NCBI GenBank assembly: GCA_029550925.1
Contig: JAKPGL010000210.1
Span: forward strand, 1 to 46,013
Origin: Planctomycetota bacterium
GTDB taxonomy: Bacteria; Planctomycetota; Planctomycetia; Pirellulales; Thermoguttaceae
DNA length: 46,013 bases
Direction: 5' to 3'
Positions 25,807 to 35,675 of the stretch are shown here, piece after piece. The notes under the pieces were generated by a model that did not search any database, was not told the DNA's origin, and worked only from the letters and a program-made list of their open reading frames with translations. Position 1 is the first letter of the stretch, and the number at the start of each line of letters is the position of its first letter. A program made the translations under genes and the position numbers.

Positions 25807-26856
25807 TCAGCATTTTCTCCCCATCAGAATTTTTTCCATGGTTTGGATAAAGCGATCTACGTCGGCGTCGGAGACATCCAAGTGGGTTACCATGCGGATT
25901 TTGCCTTCGGCCGTGGGCAGGACCAGGATGCCCTGTTGGCGGAGGGCGTCGGCCAGTTGCTGCGGCGTACCCCAACGGGGTGAAATCCGGAAAAAGACCA
26001 TGTTGGTTTCTGGCCGGGACGGGTCCAGTTCCACCAGATCAAACCGCCGGAGTCCTTCGGCCAGTCGCTGGGCGTTGGCATGGTCCTCGGCTAGGCGCTG
26101 GATATGGTGGTCCAGGGCGTAGAGGGCGGCGGCAGCCAGGATGCCGGCCTGTCGCATGCCGCCGCCTAGGACTTTGCGGTGGCGATGGGCCTGTTGGATG
26201 AGGTCTTTCGGCCCGGCCAGTGCACTGCCCACTGGCGCGCCCAACCCTTTGCTGAAGCAAACGGTAACCGTATCAAAATGTTTCGCCCACTCGGCCGGCT
26301 GGATGCCGGTGGCCACCGCGGCGTTCCACAGCCGGGCGCCGTCCAGATGGCGGCGCAGGCCGTGCTGGCCGGCCCAGTGGCAGATGGCTTCGACAATCGG
26401 GTAGGGCTGGATCGTGCCGCCGCCCCGGTTATGCGTGTTCTCCAGAGTGATCAGGCGGGTTTGGACAAAATGGGCGTTCGGCGGCCGGATCAGACCTTCA
26501 AGTTGTTCCACCACGATCACGCCGTTTCGACCTTCCACCGGCCGGGCCGCCACACCAGCAATCTGGGCGTAGCCAGCCTGTTCGTAATGAAACAAATGAC
26601 AGTGGGCCTCGCAGATCATCTCATCGCCCGGTCGGCAATGGGTACGGATGGCCACCAGATTGGCCATAGTGCCCGACGGCGTAAAAAGAGCCGCCTCTTT
26701 ACCCAGTAGTTCTGCCACCCGCGATTGCAGCCGGTTGACCGTCGGATCGTCGCCGAAGACATCGTCGCCGACCTCGGCCTCGGCCATGGCGCGGCGCATG
26801 GCCGCCGTTGGCCGGGTTACCGTATCGCTGCGAAAATCAATCCCCCGATCCCCCAT
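25807..26856 (-). CDS. Low-specificity threonine aldolase
   Basis: A 349-residue PLP-dependent enzyme of fold type I. It splits threonine or allo-threonine into glycine and acetaldehyde. Family motifs: [68 protein letters not shown] and the Schiff-base lysine in [16 protein letters not shown]. The start ATG 26856 has AAGGAGG eight bases upstream; upstream in-frame codons from 26940 lie in a repeat and are rejected. It converges on tRNA-Arg. Confidence 0.95.
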   Translation of the reverse strand: MGDRGIDFRSDTVTRPTAAMRRAMAEAEVGDDVFGDDPTVNRLQSRVAELLGKEAALFTPSGTMANLVAIRTHCRPGDEMICEAHCHLFHYEQAGYAQIAGVAARPVEGRNGVIVVEQLEGLIRPPNAHFVQTRLITLENTHNRGGGTIQPYPIVEAICHWAGQHGLRRHLDGARLWNAAVATGIQPAEWAKHFDTVTVCFSKGLGAPVGSALAGPKDLIQQAHRHRKVLGGGMRQAGILAAAALYALDHHIQRLAEDHANAQRLAEGLRRFDLVELDPSRPETNMVFFRISPRWGTPQQLADALRQQGILVLPTAEGKIRMVTHLDVSDADVDRFIQTMEKILMGRKC

Positions 26857-26869
26857 GAAACCGTCCTCC

Positions 26870-26945
26870 TTTTTGGTAATTATTCCGCCAAGTATCGAAG
26901 CGCCAGGATTTTCTCGGCAAAACCGGGATCTTTCCGGCAAAAAGT
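26870..26945. repeat. MITE-like fragment abutting the threonine aldolase start
   Basis: TAATTATTCCGCCAAGTAT with the following bases to GATCTTTCCGGCAAAAAG resembles the left end of copy B and the reverse complement of the right part of copy C. It begins within a few bases of the ribosome-binding site of the aldolase gene and may form its promoter region. The other end is not recognisable. Confidence 0.45.
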
Positions 26946-26987
26946 TTGTGCGTCCGAACTCAGGGGCCTATGCTTGGAGGCCTATTC

Positions 26988-29144
26988 TTAGGGTTTCGAC
27001 GCGGGAGCGGTCGGTTTGGGCGAGAAGTAGATTTCCAGGATTCGGCCCAGGATTTGGAAGCCCCGGTGGTTGGCATGCACCGGGTCCCGCATGAACCAAC
27101 CCCGGCACTTGTCGGAGGCTCGAATATACTCGCCCCAGGGAGCGGTCATATCCAGGAATTCTACCTTTTCTTCCTGGGCCATCCGATACAAACGCGTCCG
27201 ATAGTCCTGGCCAGCCGGGTCAAACTGGGGCGTCCAGTTCCGGCCGGTTTTCGGGTCCATTTGGGCGCCGAAGACCGGCGTGATCACCAGGAACTCCGTC
27301 TCCGGCAATTTGGCCCGGACCTGGTGGATGACCTCCCGGATCGATTCCACGTCGTCCCGCTGGCTGATGCCGCCGATCATGAGCAGGTCCGGCTTGTGGC
27401 GCAGAACGTAGGACTCCACTCGATTTTCTTCCTTGTACCACCAACAGCCGGTGCTGCCCCGGACGGAGACGATTTTCGTGATTTTACATTTCGGATAGAG
27501 CCGCTGGAGCAAAAGCTCATACTGGGAGGAGGCTGTGTCGTTGACGATACTATCGCCGAGCATGACGATACGAAGCTCCGGGCCTTGCTGGAGTTTTTGG
27601 ATAGTGTGGGGAATATATTTCCAGCGATCCGCCGCTGGGGTGTATCGGACCGGCTCCATTCCGGCATAAATGGCGTCGATCCGCTCCAGGGGACTTAAAC
27701 CGTGGTAAGGGTCTTCCACTTCGGGCCGACCATCCACCAGAAAATAGCCGATGCGGGCGGTTCGGTCCTGGCTGCCGGCAGGCGTGTCGGCAGCCACCCG
27801 GAGTTTCAGTTCATGGACCGGTTTCGGGTCCAGGCCGTCGGCCACAAGGGCCGCCTGCGGCCGAAACTGGCCGCCATGTTCGGGTCGAAACCACCGGAGC
27901 AGTTTCCACCCGCCGCCGTCCAACTGGTACTCCAGGTCGCCGCTATCCGGCCCCAGGACGCCGAAAATCCCCACGAAACTTCCGTAGAAGCGGAAAGTTA
28001 CGCTGTGCCCCGGCTGATCGGCGGTCAAAAGATGCCGAAATCGGCCTACCGCACTGGTATAGTGGAACTCATCGACTGGATTTTCCTGGCCCATGCGCCA
28101 GCCGGGTTCCACGGCGGCCGTTTCGTAGGACACAAGCCGGGCCTTCTCCATCGGCTGGCTGCTCAGCGGCGCCGGCAACGGATGGCGGCGTTTTTCTCCC
28201 GCTTGCTGGGCCGACTGTTTCAGCTCTTCCAAGAGTGGCCGGAATGCCTCCAGGAAGAGCTGCTGGGCTTTTTCTGTAGGGAAGAGTCCATCCTGGCTAT
28301 ATTCTTCCGGTTTGAGGGCGCCGGCGGCGATTCGGTCGGCGACCAATTGGGCGACGTTGACGCTGGGAATGCCATAATGCTCAGCCACCCGCTCGTGCCA
28401 GGCGATGCTGGGAGGCAGGGCTGGCTTTCCAGCGGGTTGGCCGGTGGCGGCCGAACCGGGCGAAGAGCCGCCGGATTTCTCGGCCCCTGCTGCCTGAGAG
28501 GCCTTCCGAGAAAAGCCATAGACAAACACTATGTCCGCATAAGGATGGGCGGATCGGATTTGCCGGACAATGCCCTCCATAGCGGCCACCACCCGGGTTT
28601 CGGGCACTTCGGCGTCGTCCACGGCGAACTCCACCACCGCCAAAGCCAACGGCATATAATGCTGGACCACGTCGGTCTGGGTTCGGCAAGCACCCAGCGT
28701 ACTATCGCTTCGGGCCAAGCCGTGGTTGAATACGCCGAACGATCCGCCTGGGATGGCCCGACGGATTTCGGCGGCCCAAAGGCCGGGCCAGGCGTTTTTC
28801 TCCTGTTCAGGGCGGAGCGGTTTGGCGGCCGATCCGCCCAAAAACACAATGCGGGCAGCGTGGCCGGTACCTGCTTTGGCCTGCTCTTGAGCTTCCCGGA
28901 CGATCTGGGCCAGGTTGGGCAGGCCGGAACGTTTTTGGATATACGAAGTCGATTCCGTTTTGCTTATCTCAGCGGCCTTGGACCAACGGACGTCCGTTCC
29001 CATGATTGTCGATAGGATTCCCCAACCAATCAGCCCGATCCAAAAGCGCGGAAGTCTGTTTCTGGAAGGATTTCCTGTCTGGAACTTCTTTCGAGACGTT
29101 GAAAAACTTCCCACGGACCAAGCATTACAGAAAGACGTTTTCAT
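26988..29144 (-). CDS. Secreted protein with two SGNH/GDSL hydrolase domains, the first degenerate
   Basis: 718 residues. A signal or anchor helix lies at about 31-48. Domain 1 (about 95-320) has block I as RIVFLGGSAAKPL, a block II-like NHGLARSDS, and the C-terminal block as DGLFPTEKAQ, where the family has DGxHPT: the catalytic His is Phe. A beta-rich middle (about 330-500) looks like a carbohydrate-binding-type module. Domain 2 (about 530-700) is intact: IVMLGDSIVND with the nucleophilic Ser, LMIGGISQRD, and RDPVHANHRG with Asp and His. It probably deacylates a polysaccharide outside the cell; the substrate is unknown. AGGAG lies nine bases before the ATG. Confidence 0.85.
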   Translation of the reverse strand: MKTSFCNAWSVGSFSTSRKKFQTGNPSRNRLPRFWIGLIGWGILSTIMGTDVRWSKAAEISKTESTSYIQKRSGLPNLAQIVREAQEQAKAGTGHAARIVFLGGSAAKPLRPEQEKNAWPGLWAAEIRRAIPGGSFGVFNHGLARSDSTLGACRTQTDVVQHYMPLALAVVEFAVDDAEVPETRVVAAMEGIVRQIRSAHPYADIVFVYGFSRKASQAAGAEKSGGSSPGSAATGQPAGKPALPPSIAWHERVAEHYGIPSVNVAQLVADRIAAGALKPEEYSQDGLFPTEKAQQLFLEAFRPLLEELKQSAQQAGEKRRHPLPAPLSSQPMEKARLVSYETAAVEPGWRMGQENPVDEFHYTSAVGRFRHLLTADQPGHSVTFRFYGSFVGIFGVLGPDSGDLEYQLDGGGWKLLRWFRPEHGGQFRPQAALVADGLDPKPVHELKLRVAADTPAGSQDRTARIGYFLVDGRPEVEDPYHGLSPLERIDAIYAGMEPVRYTPAADRWKYIPHTIQKLQQGPELRIVMLGDSIVNDTASSQYELLLQRLYPKCKITKIVSVRGSTGCWWYKEENRVESYVLRHKPDLLMIGGISQRDDVESIREVIHQVRAKLPETEFLVITPVFGAQMDPKTGRNWTPQFDPAGQDYRTRLYRMAQEEKVEFLDMTAPWGEYIRASDKCRGWFMRDPVHANHRGFQILGRILEIYFSPKPTAPASKP

Positions 29145-29490
29145 AGCAACAGGCTCCTGGAGGTTGAAAACGGATGGAACAACAGCCTAGGAAAGGACTC
29201 GTAAGTTCGGTGGGACCTGGAGGATTTCCCTTCCGGGTAAAACGCCAACATCGTCCGTCGGCGGCGGGACTTGTCTTCAGCATAACGCCTGGCATGTCGG
29301 TTTCCAAGAGGCGTGAGGAAGATTTCTCGCGGGAGGAGATTTCACAAGGCGTGGGCCTCTGGAGGTTTCTCCATTTTGCGAAAGTATTACAATTACGATA
29401 TGTTGGACTAGGCCGAACCGGTCGTTTTCCCGCCGGTTTTCGGATGAGTTAGGCGTTTCATTTACAGGTTGAGTTTGTTCCTGATTGGCC
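29145..29490. other. Divergent intergenic region, nothing recognised
   Basis: 346 bases between the divergent SGNH-hydrolase and aminotransferase genes. It should contain promoters for both. An AT-richer patch at 29376-29405 (TTGCGA, TACAAT, ATATG) is the best candidate, but spacing is poor. No RNA gene, repeat or terminator was identified. Confidence 0.35.
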
Positions 29491-30831
29491 ATGGAACTTG
29501 AAGAACCTTTCTTGTCCGCGTATGGGCGGGCTTCGAGCGAACCGGCGCCGGTCAACCGGATGATGGCCCAATTTGCGGCCGATTTCCGCGACGAGGTCGA
29601 TATCAACCTGGGCGTCGGCTATGTGAACGAAAAGACCATCCCTCGCGAATGGATTCGCCAGGCTTTGGACGAAGTGTTGGCCAATCCGCAAAAACATCGG
29701 GTAGCCCTCAATTATGGGGGGCCGGTTGGCTCGCCCAACCTGATCCGTTCGATCCGCCGCTTCTTGCTGGCGCATCGAATCGGCGGGCTTACCGAACCGA
29801 TACTTCAGCGTCGTCGGATCATCATCGGTCCCAACGGCGCCAGCAGTCTGCTGGCGGCCCTTGCCCAGGTGTTGCCGCCCGGACTGGTCATCACGACCGA
29901 TCCCATTTATTACATCTACTGCGATTTTCTGGAGCGGATGGGGTTCGAACTCTGTGCGGTTCCAGAAGACGCCGAGGGGCTCGATACGGAGCGATTGCAG
30001 GAGCAGTTAGCCCGGCTTGGCCCCCGACAGGCCGACATCCGGTTTTTCTATTTGGTAACGGTAAACAACCCCACCGGCGCCATTCTTTCCACGCGACGTC
30101 GGCGGCAGATCGTGGAGATTGCCAGTCGGCTTTCCCGCCAATTGGGCCGAAAAGTGCCGGTGGTGTTCGACTTGGCGTATGAACTGTTGATCCACGATCC
30201 GGCGATCGAGCCGCCGCTTTCGGGCCTGGTGTTCGACGACGCGGGGATTGTCTATGAGATCGGCACGCTGTCGAAAATCCTCGCGCCGGCGCTTCGGATC
30301 GGATATTTGGTTGGGCCGGACGGTCCCATGCTTCGGGCTATTGTACAAAAAACCAGCGACGCCGGTTTTAGCGCCCCGTTGGTTACTCAGGAGATGGCCA
30401 GCGTGCTGTTGGATCGCCATGCGGCGGAGCAGCTCGAAACGGTTCGGGCCGGTTACCGGCGGAAGGCGCAGAAGACGCGCCAGTGGATACAGGATCGGTT
30501 GGGCGATTGGCTCATTGGCTGCACCGGCGGCCAGGCGGGGTTTTACTTCTATCTTACGTTCCGACAGATAGAAACGCATGAAGACTCCCCGTTTTTCCGT
30601 TTTCTGGCCCGCACAACTGGCCAGCCAGCGATCGATGGCCCTCCGGAGGCGAAAAAGCCGCGAGTGGTGTATATTCCCGGCCAATTTTGTGTGCATCGGC
30701 GGGGGGAATTGGTCGAACAGGGGCGGCGGCAACTGCGTCTCTCCTACGGCTTTGAAGAGTTGGAACGGATCGACGAGGCCCTGGCCCTCATGGCCGAGGC
30801 GGCCGCCTATGCAGAAAAACAGCAGGGGTAA
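29491..30831 (+). CDS. Class I/II PLP-dependent aminotransferase
   Basis: A 446-residue fold-type I aminotransferase. Landmarks: [20 protein letters not shown] (substrate and phosphate region), [25 protein letters not shown], the NNPTGAILS motif, FDLAYELL, and the PLP lysine in [18 protein letters not shown]. The Arg that binds the substrate carboxylate is in RLSYGF near the end. The family covers aromatic, aspartate and aminoadipate enzymes, and substrate specificity cannot be called. ATG 29491 is chosen over TTG 29485; neither has a good Shine-Dalgarno sequence. It is monocistronic, as the next gene is convergent. Confidence 0.88.
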   Translation: MELEEPFLSAYGRASSEPAPVNRMMAQFAADFRDEVDINLGVGYVNEKTIPREWIRQALDEVLANPQKHRVALNYGGPVGSPNLIRSIRRFLLAHRIGGLTEPILQRRRIIIGPNGASSLLAALAQVLPPGLVITTDPIYYIYCDFLERMGFELCAVPEDAEGLDTERLQEQLARLGPRQADIRFFYLVTVNNPTGAILSTRRRRQIVEIASRLSRQLGRKVPVVFDLAYELLIHDPAIEPPLSGLVFDDAGIVYEIGTLSKILAPALRIGYLVGPDGPMLRAIVQKTSDAGFSAPLVTQEMASVLLDRHAAEQLETVRAGYRRKAQKTRQWIQDRLGDWLIGCTGGQAGFYFYLTFRQIETHEDSPFFRFLARTTGQPAIDGPPEAKKPRVVYIPGQFCVHRRGELVEQGRRQLRLSYGFEELERIDEALALMAEAAAYAEKQQG

Positions 30832-30894
30832 CTTTTCTGCCCCATGCGTTTCCGCACCCTCGGACTGGCGTCCGAGACTCCAGGTCTCCGCACC

Positions 30895-33800
30895 CTATAG
30901 CCAGCGTTGGAGTTGTCGCTGGAGTTCTTCGTAGCTCAGACGCACGGGGGGTAGTGATAGGGGCTGGTCGAAGGTTTCTAGTTCTTGGCGATGCGGGGTT
31001 TGCAGGGATTGAAGTTCTTCATGGAGAGATTGGAGCCAATCGGGCGGTTCCCAGCCGACGCCGGAAGGCTGGTCGGCCAGGGTGAGGAGTTCTCTTTTGA
31101 GTTGGGCGAGGTGTTTGGAAGGTTTTCCAGCCCGGATTTCTTCCCACACCTGGCGAATCAACGCTTGGAGGCCATTGACGAGAAACGGGCCTCGGAAGCG
31201 TTCGGCCAGATGATCGCCGACGGTGGCAAGCCGCATTCCATAGATTTGGCAAAGTTCTTCGAAGCGTTTGAGATGTTCTTGAGCGATTGGCTCGGTGTGC
31301 TCCAGAACGGCGTTCTCCCACCACTGGGCCACCACCCAGCGCCCTTGACGAACCAACACCTCGTGGATGGTACAGAACGGGCGCAAGGTCCATTCGACCC
31401 GTTGATGGGCGGCTAAAAGCCGAACAAAGTCCAACAGACTGTAGAGCATGTCGCCTCGGTCGGATTGGGTGGTGGTGCTATTGTAGTCGATGTATTGGCT
31501 GTAATGTTCCAGGACGATTTCCAGGATGAGTTCCAAACTGTGGACGGCTTGCTGGCGTTGGTCGGAGCTGCGGAAGGTTTCCAGCAGTCGAAGGCGACCA
31601 TCTTCTTCCGTTTCTTCCAGGGCTTCCAGATAGCGATCGACTCCTTGGAGCAGAATGGCCCGAAGATTGCCGTAGGTCATAAACTCCTGGGTAAACCAAT
31701 CGGCCCCGAACTGCTGGACGAACTGTTGGATTTGGCGGAATACTTTCGGGTCATTGAGCGATTCGGCCGGAGAGAGTTGGATGGCCCGGCTATGTTGGAT
31801 CCACCAGTTCATCAGCGGACGCGCTATCGTATCGAGGGTATTCAGAAGGCTTTCCTCTCGTTTGGCTTCGGACGTAAAGGAGTCTTTGCCGAAGGACCAA
31901 GTTTCCGAGGAAGCAACAACGCATTCGACAATGGCTTCTAACGCGGTCAGGAAAAAGTGGTCGAATTCGGTGATCGAGCCGCGACCTACAGGATGCCGGG
32001 CTTCCATTTCCGGAACCAGCGAAATCAATTCCAGAGTCAGGTCGATCTGTCCCAACCGGGGCAACAGAGAGGCCAATCTCCGGAGGAACCGAAGGATCTT
32101 TTGGGCCTTCAAAATACGGGCTGGGCGTCCGCCGCGGGCAATGGGAATATAGAGGAGCGGTTCCGGCAACAAAGCCAGCGCCAATTTGCTCCAGCAGGCG
32201 GCCAAGCGATCGGTGTCCTGGCGGAAGGCGGCCCGGAGCAACTGGATGGCTTCTTTTTCCCAATCGGCAAGAGCGGACGGCAATTGGGGCGCACTAAGCG
32301 AGGCCAAAAGAAACCATTGAGCCTCGGCCAATTCGACGGCCGCTGTCAGCAGCCGATCCACCAGATTGTCCTTGATTTCCCGACGCCGATCATATTCCGT
32401 CAGGGAATCCCAACTAGCCCGCGGCGCCGGGATTTCATACCGAACCAGGTCCCGCAGAAGCTCCTGGAGGCTGTTTTGGAACTGATGGAGCCGATGAAGC
32501 CAGCCGACGATGACTTCCTCTTTCTCCGACTCGTCCAACGAGGCCGGACAGGAACAAGCGGCATATTTCCACAACCAACCCATCGTGTTCCAGAAGGCGA
32601 CGTGTTTGAGAATCTGTTCGCCTTCGGCGACCAGTTCAAAGTCGGTCTCCGAACTGGACCATTCCAACATGTTTCCTTCAAAGCCGTCTTCCGCGCTGTC
32701 CCGATACGTTACCCCTTCATAAGCGGCGGCGAAAAGGTCCTCGGCGTCCGAATCCGTTTCCCAGGATTCCTCTCCGGCGTGTTCTTCGGTTTCCTCGGGA
32801 GATGGGCGATCGGACCGGGCCAACGGCCAACGATAGGGTTCTGCCAGCGGGCCGGCGTTGGCCTCCAGATAATCCAGGAATTTTCGGGCCGTCTTCCACC
32901 GCTCCTCGACGGGAATTTCCTCGGTATGCCACAGGCGATACACCCATCGCATGGCCAAGACATGGAAGGAATATTCTCCGTCGATCAGTGGGAGATGATC
33001 GGCTTGGCTGAGCCAGTGGACCAACAGCGCCATGGCCGCCGCCAGGTCCTTGTGCTCTAACAGCGTCTCCACCACCAGGGCATAGGCTTTGGCGGTGTGA
33101 AACTGACCGAGCTGGTCTCGCCAAAAACCGACATTGCCGGCCGCAGAACCGGCCCCGTACCAGGCCCGGAGCACTTCGGCGACTTGGTCCGCCGAGAACC
33201 AGGCCTCTCGGCCGGAAAAACTTCGCACATCGGAGACCTCGGTCGTGGCGAATTGGTCCCACCAATCGGCCAACCGGGCCAACCAATCCAAGACCGAGCG
33301 GCGTAGATCGTCCTGGCCCGCAGCGGCCGCCTCTTTGGCGATTTGGGCGCCCAGATCAAACAACCGATTCATCAGCGCGATCAGTTCGTCGGCCCGATAG
33401 TCCCGGATACTGTTTTCCACCGCATGAAAGAGAGGAAATTGGGCGGCAAATCCGAGGATATTCCACGGATCGATCAGCGCCCCGCATTGGATGGCCCGAT
33501 GGAGAAGACCTTCCAATTCGGGAAGCAGGCGAGCGGCTTGTTCGAGTTGGCCTTGACGGACGGCTAAATGGGCGGACGTCAGATGGCACTGAAGTTCGCA
33601 TTTCATTCGGGCTGCTACGCCGGGAATGATCTGCATCTGCTGGCGGGCGGCTTGGAAATCTCCCAGAGCGGCCAGAAGATGGGCTGCCCCAACATGCTGC
33701 AACTGCAAGGCCCGCTGGCGGGATAATTGCTGATTTAAGTGTTGCCTAGCCCCGGCAAATGGCTGTTTTCGTTCTTCAGCCTCCCGACGCAGCCGACGAC

Positions 33801-34905
33801 CGTGCTTGCCCTCCAACCGACCCAACCAATACTGGTAAAATCGATCCCGATACCCGGCGATCCGAGGCAACAAGGTCATCAGGTTGACCGAGGAATCATG
33901 ACTGCTGGGACGGCGTCCGGTCATGCCAGAACCCATCAACATGGTGCCGGCCAAGATGGCCCCCGCTTCCCAAAGATATTCTTCCCGTTGAGAGGGTTTG
34001 GCCTCGTTCAGACGGCTCCAAATGGCCCCCAAGGTGGTGTGCTGGACCACATACCGGCGGTATCGGCCTTCTTGGTCCAAATGGTGCAAATCCCAGGTCC
34101 CAAATTGATAGTTCGGACGCCGGTTGACCGGATGGTCGAAGTCATAAGGCCGCGGGTCCATCGCCAACTCGTCCAATAGCTCCAAATCGAAACCGGCTTC
34201 TTCCAGAATGGCAGGATCGGTCTGCCGAAGAATCTCCAACGCCTTTTCCACCAGATCGCGGTATTTCCCATAGGCTACGCCAGCCCCGGCGATATAAAGC
34301 GGAATCGGACAGACCCACTCATGGGCGTACGGCTGCATCTGTTGGCCGCTGCGTAAAATCGCCACCGGCCGATATCCAATAAAATCGTTCAGCCGCTTCA
34401 AAACCCCCGGCACGATCCGCTCCGTCTGTTCCCAGGGCGGGCCTTCGGTCAAAACCGCCTCGCAGACCCGACCGATAAACAACGGCTGAAACAACATCTC
34501 GTCTGTCTGATGAAACAGCAAATCTTCATGCCACCGACGATACGCTGGTAACACCTCGTCAAAGACCAGATGAAGCACCGCAGCCGCTTGCCCCACGTCG
34601 TCAAACGCCTCCCATCGCTCCGAAAGCTGAGGAAGCTCCGCTTGCAACCATCGACCCAGACGCAGCCACGTAGGCGACTCGGCCTCAGACTCCTGAAGAA
34701 GTCCCTTTCGACCGGATCGGGATTTGGAGGCCCTTGAGCCTTGGGGCTGCGCACGCATCTGGCCCGTGGAAGCATCCATCCAGCCGAACAGCTCGTTGAA
34801 ACTATGTAAAAACTTCGGGTCCCGCACGCCGGACGAAAAATTGAGATACCCCACCACTTCCTGAAGATTTTTCAGAATAGGTGGAGAAAGCATTTCCCAA
34901 TCCAT
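30895..34905 (-). CDS. Very large protein of unknown function (1336 residues)
   Basis: Start ATG 34905 has GAGG eight bases upstream; 51 further upstream codons are unlikely. There is no signal peptide and no clear membrane helix, so it is probably cytoplasmic. It is almost entirely predicted helix, with many Leu/Ala/Trp/Glu-rich segments like solenoid (TPR/HEAT) proteins. Clear repeats are confined to a stretch near 430-540 (LQLQHVGAAHLLAALGDFQAARQQM... LTSAHLAVRQGQLEQAARLL), which reads as TPR-like. An acidic linker near 765-840 (EETEEHAGEESWETDSDAEDL) divides it into halves. I recognise no catalytic motif. It is a scaffold candidate by composition only. Confidence 0.85.
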   Translation of the reverse strand: MDWEMLSPPILKNLQEVVGYLNFSSGVRDPKFLHSFNELFGWMDASTGQMRAQPQGSRASKSRSGRKGLLQESEAESPTWLRLGRWLQAELPQLSERWEAFDDVGQAAAVLHLVFDEVLPAYRRWHEDLLFHQTDEMLFQPLFIGRVCEAVLTEGPPWEQTERIVPGVLKRLNDFIGYRPVAILRSGQQMQPYAHEWVCPIPLYIAGAGVAYGKYRDLVEKALEILRQTDPAILEEAGFDLELLDELAMDPRPYDFDHPVNRRPNYQFGTWDLHHLDQEGRYRRYVVQHTTLGAIWSRLNEAKPSQREEYLWEAGAILAGTMLMGSGMTGRRPSSHDSSVNLMTLLPRIAGYRDRFYQYWLGRLEGKHGRRLRREAEERKQPFAGARQHLNQQLSRQRALQLQHVGAAHLLAALGDFQAARQQMQIIPGVAARMKCELQCHLTSAHLAVRQGQLEQAARLLPELEGLLHRAIQCGALIDPWNILGFAAQFPLFHAVENSIRDYRADELIALMNRLFDLGAQIAKEAAAAGQDDLRRSVLDWLARLADWWDQFATTEVSDVRSFSGREAWFSADQVAEVLRAWYGAGSAAGNVGFWRDQLGQFHTAKAYALVVETLLEHKDLAAAMALLVHWLSQADHLPLIDGEYSFHVLAMRWVYRLWHTEEIPVEERWKTARKFLDYLEANAGPLAEPYRWPLARSDRPSPEETEEHAGEESWETDSDAEDLFAAAYEGVTYRDSAEDGFEGNMLEWSSSETDFELVAEGEQILKHVAFWNTMGWLWKYAACSCPASLDESEKEEVIVGWLHRLHQFQNSLQELLRDLVRYEIPAPRASWDSLTEYDRRREIKDNLVDRLLTAAVELAEAQWFLLASLSAPQLPSALADWEKEAIQLLRAAFRQDTDRLAACWSKLALALLPEPLLYIPIARGGRPARILKAQKILRFLRRLASLLPRLGQIDLTLELISLVPEMEARHPVGRGSITEFDHFFLTALEAIVECVVASSETWSFGKDSFTSEAKREESLLNTLDTIARPLMNWWIQHSRAIQLSPAESLNDPKVFRQIQQFVQQFGADWFTQEFMTYGNLRAILLQGVDRYLEALEETEEDGRLRLLETFRSSDQRQQAVHSLELILEIVLEHYSQYIDYNSTTTQSDRGDMLYSLLDFVRLLAAHQRVEWTLRPFCTIHEVLVRQGRWVVAQWWENAVLEHTEPIAQEHLKRFEELCQIYGMRLATVGDHLAERFRGPFLVNGLQALIRQVWEEIRAGKPSKHLAQLKRELLTLADQPSGVGWEPPDWLQSLHEELQSLQTPHRQELETFDQPLSLPPVRLSYEELQRQLQRWL

Positions 34906-35675
34906 AGTCTTTTCCTCATGGCCAAAACACTCAAAATCCTTGCCGGGCGAGATCCTGTGGGGGAGCCCAGTCCGTTCGACTGGCTTGCATACCCCGGCCC
35001 CCCCACGCCCGTCTATCAGGCGGCGGCACTTCCAGGGGAGGGGGGGAAGGCATATCACCTTTTAGAGGGTCCTGGCAAAATACCCCTCCAAAATTATTTC
35101 GGAGCCGACCTTACTTTCCGAAGCCCCTCCAGAAGTCTGGATGATAACCCATTGTTCTCGTTCACTCTACCGAATTGCCGTGGATTAGGAAACCGGGTCC
35201 TTGGGTATTCCTGAATCTCTATCCCTTCCGCCCAATGCAAATCACCTCTGTGCGCTGTGGGAGATTGCGACCTGGTCCAACGGCGGAAATGTCCCAAAGA
35301 GAACCCCCTTTATTGGGGAACGAAAAGGGCCTCCAGCCCCCTCTTTAGGTGCATTTCACTCCGCTATTTATAGGTATGCTTTCCTACTACTCTGTCAGAC
35401 TACCGAAGACTAGCAAAAGGAAAGTTGTGATTCTGTTGGCTGGATTCCGGGGTATCTCCCTGGACAACAATTCCTTTGAGTAGGCCCATATAAAAACAAA
35501 ACAGTATCCCTGCAGGGGCGGTGTCCGAAGGGGAAAAGCTTGAGGCTAGAAAGGTTTCTACATGATTTTCTTTGGCGATCATGGTATCATAAAGAATATG
35601 TTCTAGGAGAAGACTTTCTTAGAAACTAGATTAGGTAACCACTAATCGGAGGGACTTTTCGCACAAGGGGAACCT
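34906..35675. other. 770-bp divergent intergenic region
   Basis: No gene I can support. Contents: a hairpin CCAGTC-CGTTC-GACTGG at 34967-34983, an imperfect inverted repeat TCTAG...CTAGA with inner AGAA/TTCT at 35602-35630, and AT-rich segments near 35580-35600 (TATCAT, AATATG) likely to include the promoter of the PQQ gene. It must also hold the promoter of the 1336-residue protein on the minus strand. No RNA gene was recognised. Confidence 0.35.
34967..34983. repeat. Short hairpin CCAGTC-CGTTC-GACTGG
   Basis: A perfect 6-bp stem around CGTTC. It is a variant of the hairpin at 24455-24471 with paired changes next to the loop. Confidence 0.5.

Noticed and set aside
27702-29015. 437-codon open frame on the plus strand
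   Set aside because: Antisense to the SGNH hydrolase gene, with no recognisable domain or ribosome-binding site.
31957-33060. 367-codon open frame on the plus strand
   Set aside because: Antisense to the 1336-residue protein, with composition typical of a shadow frame.
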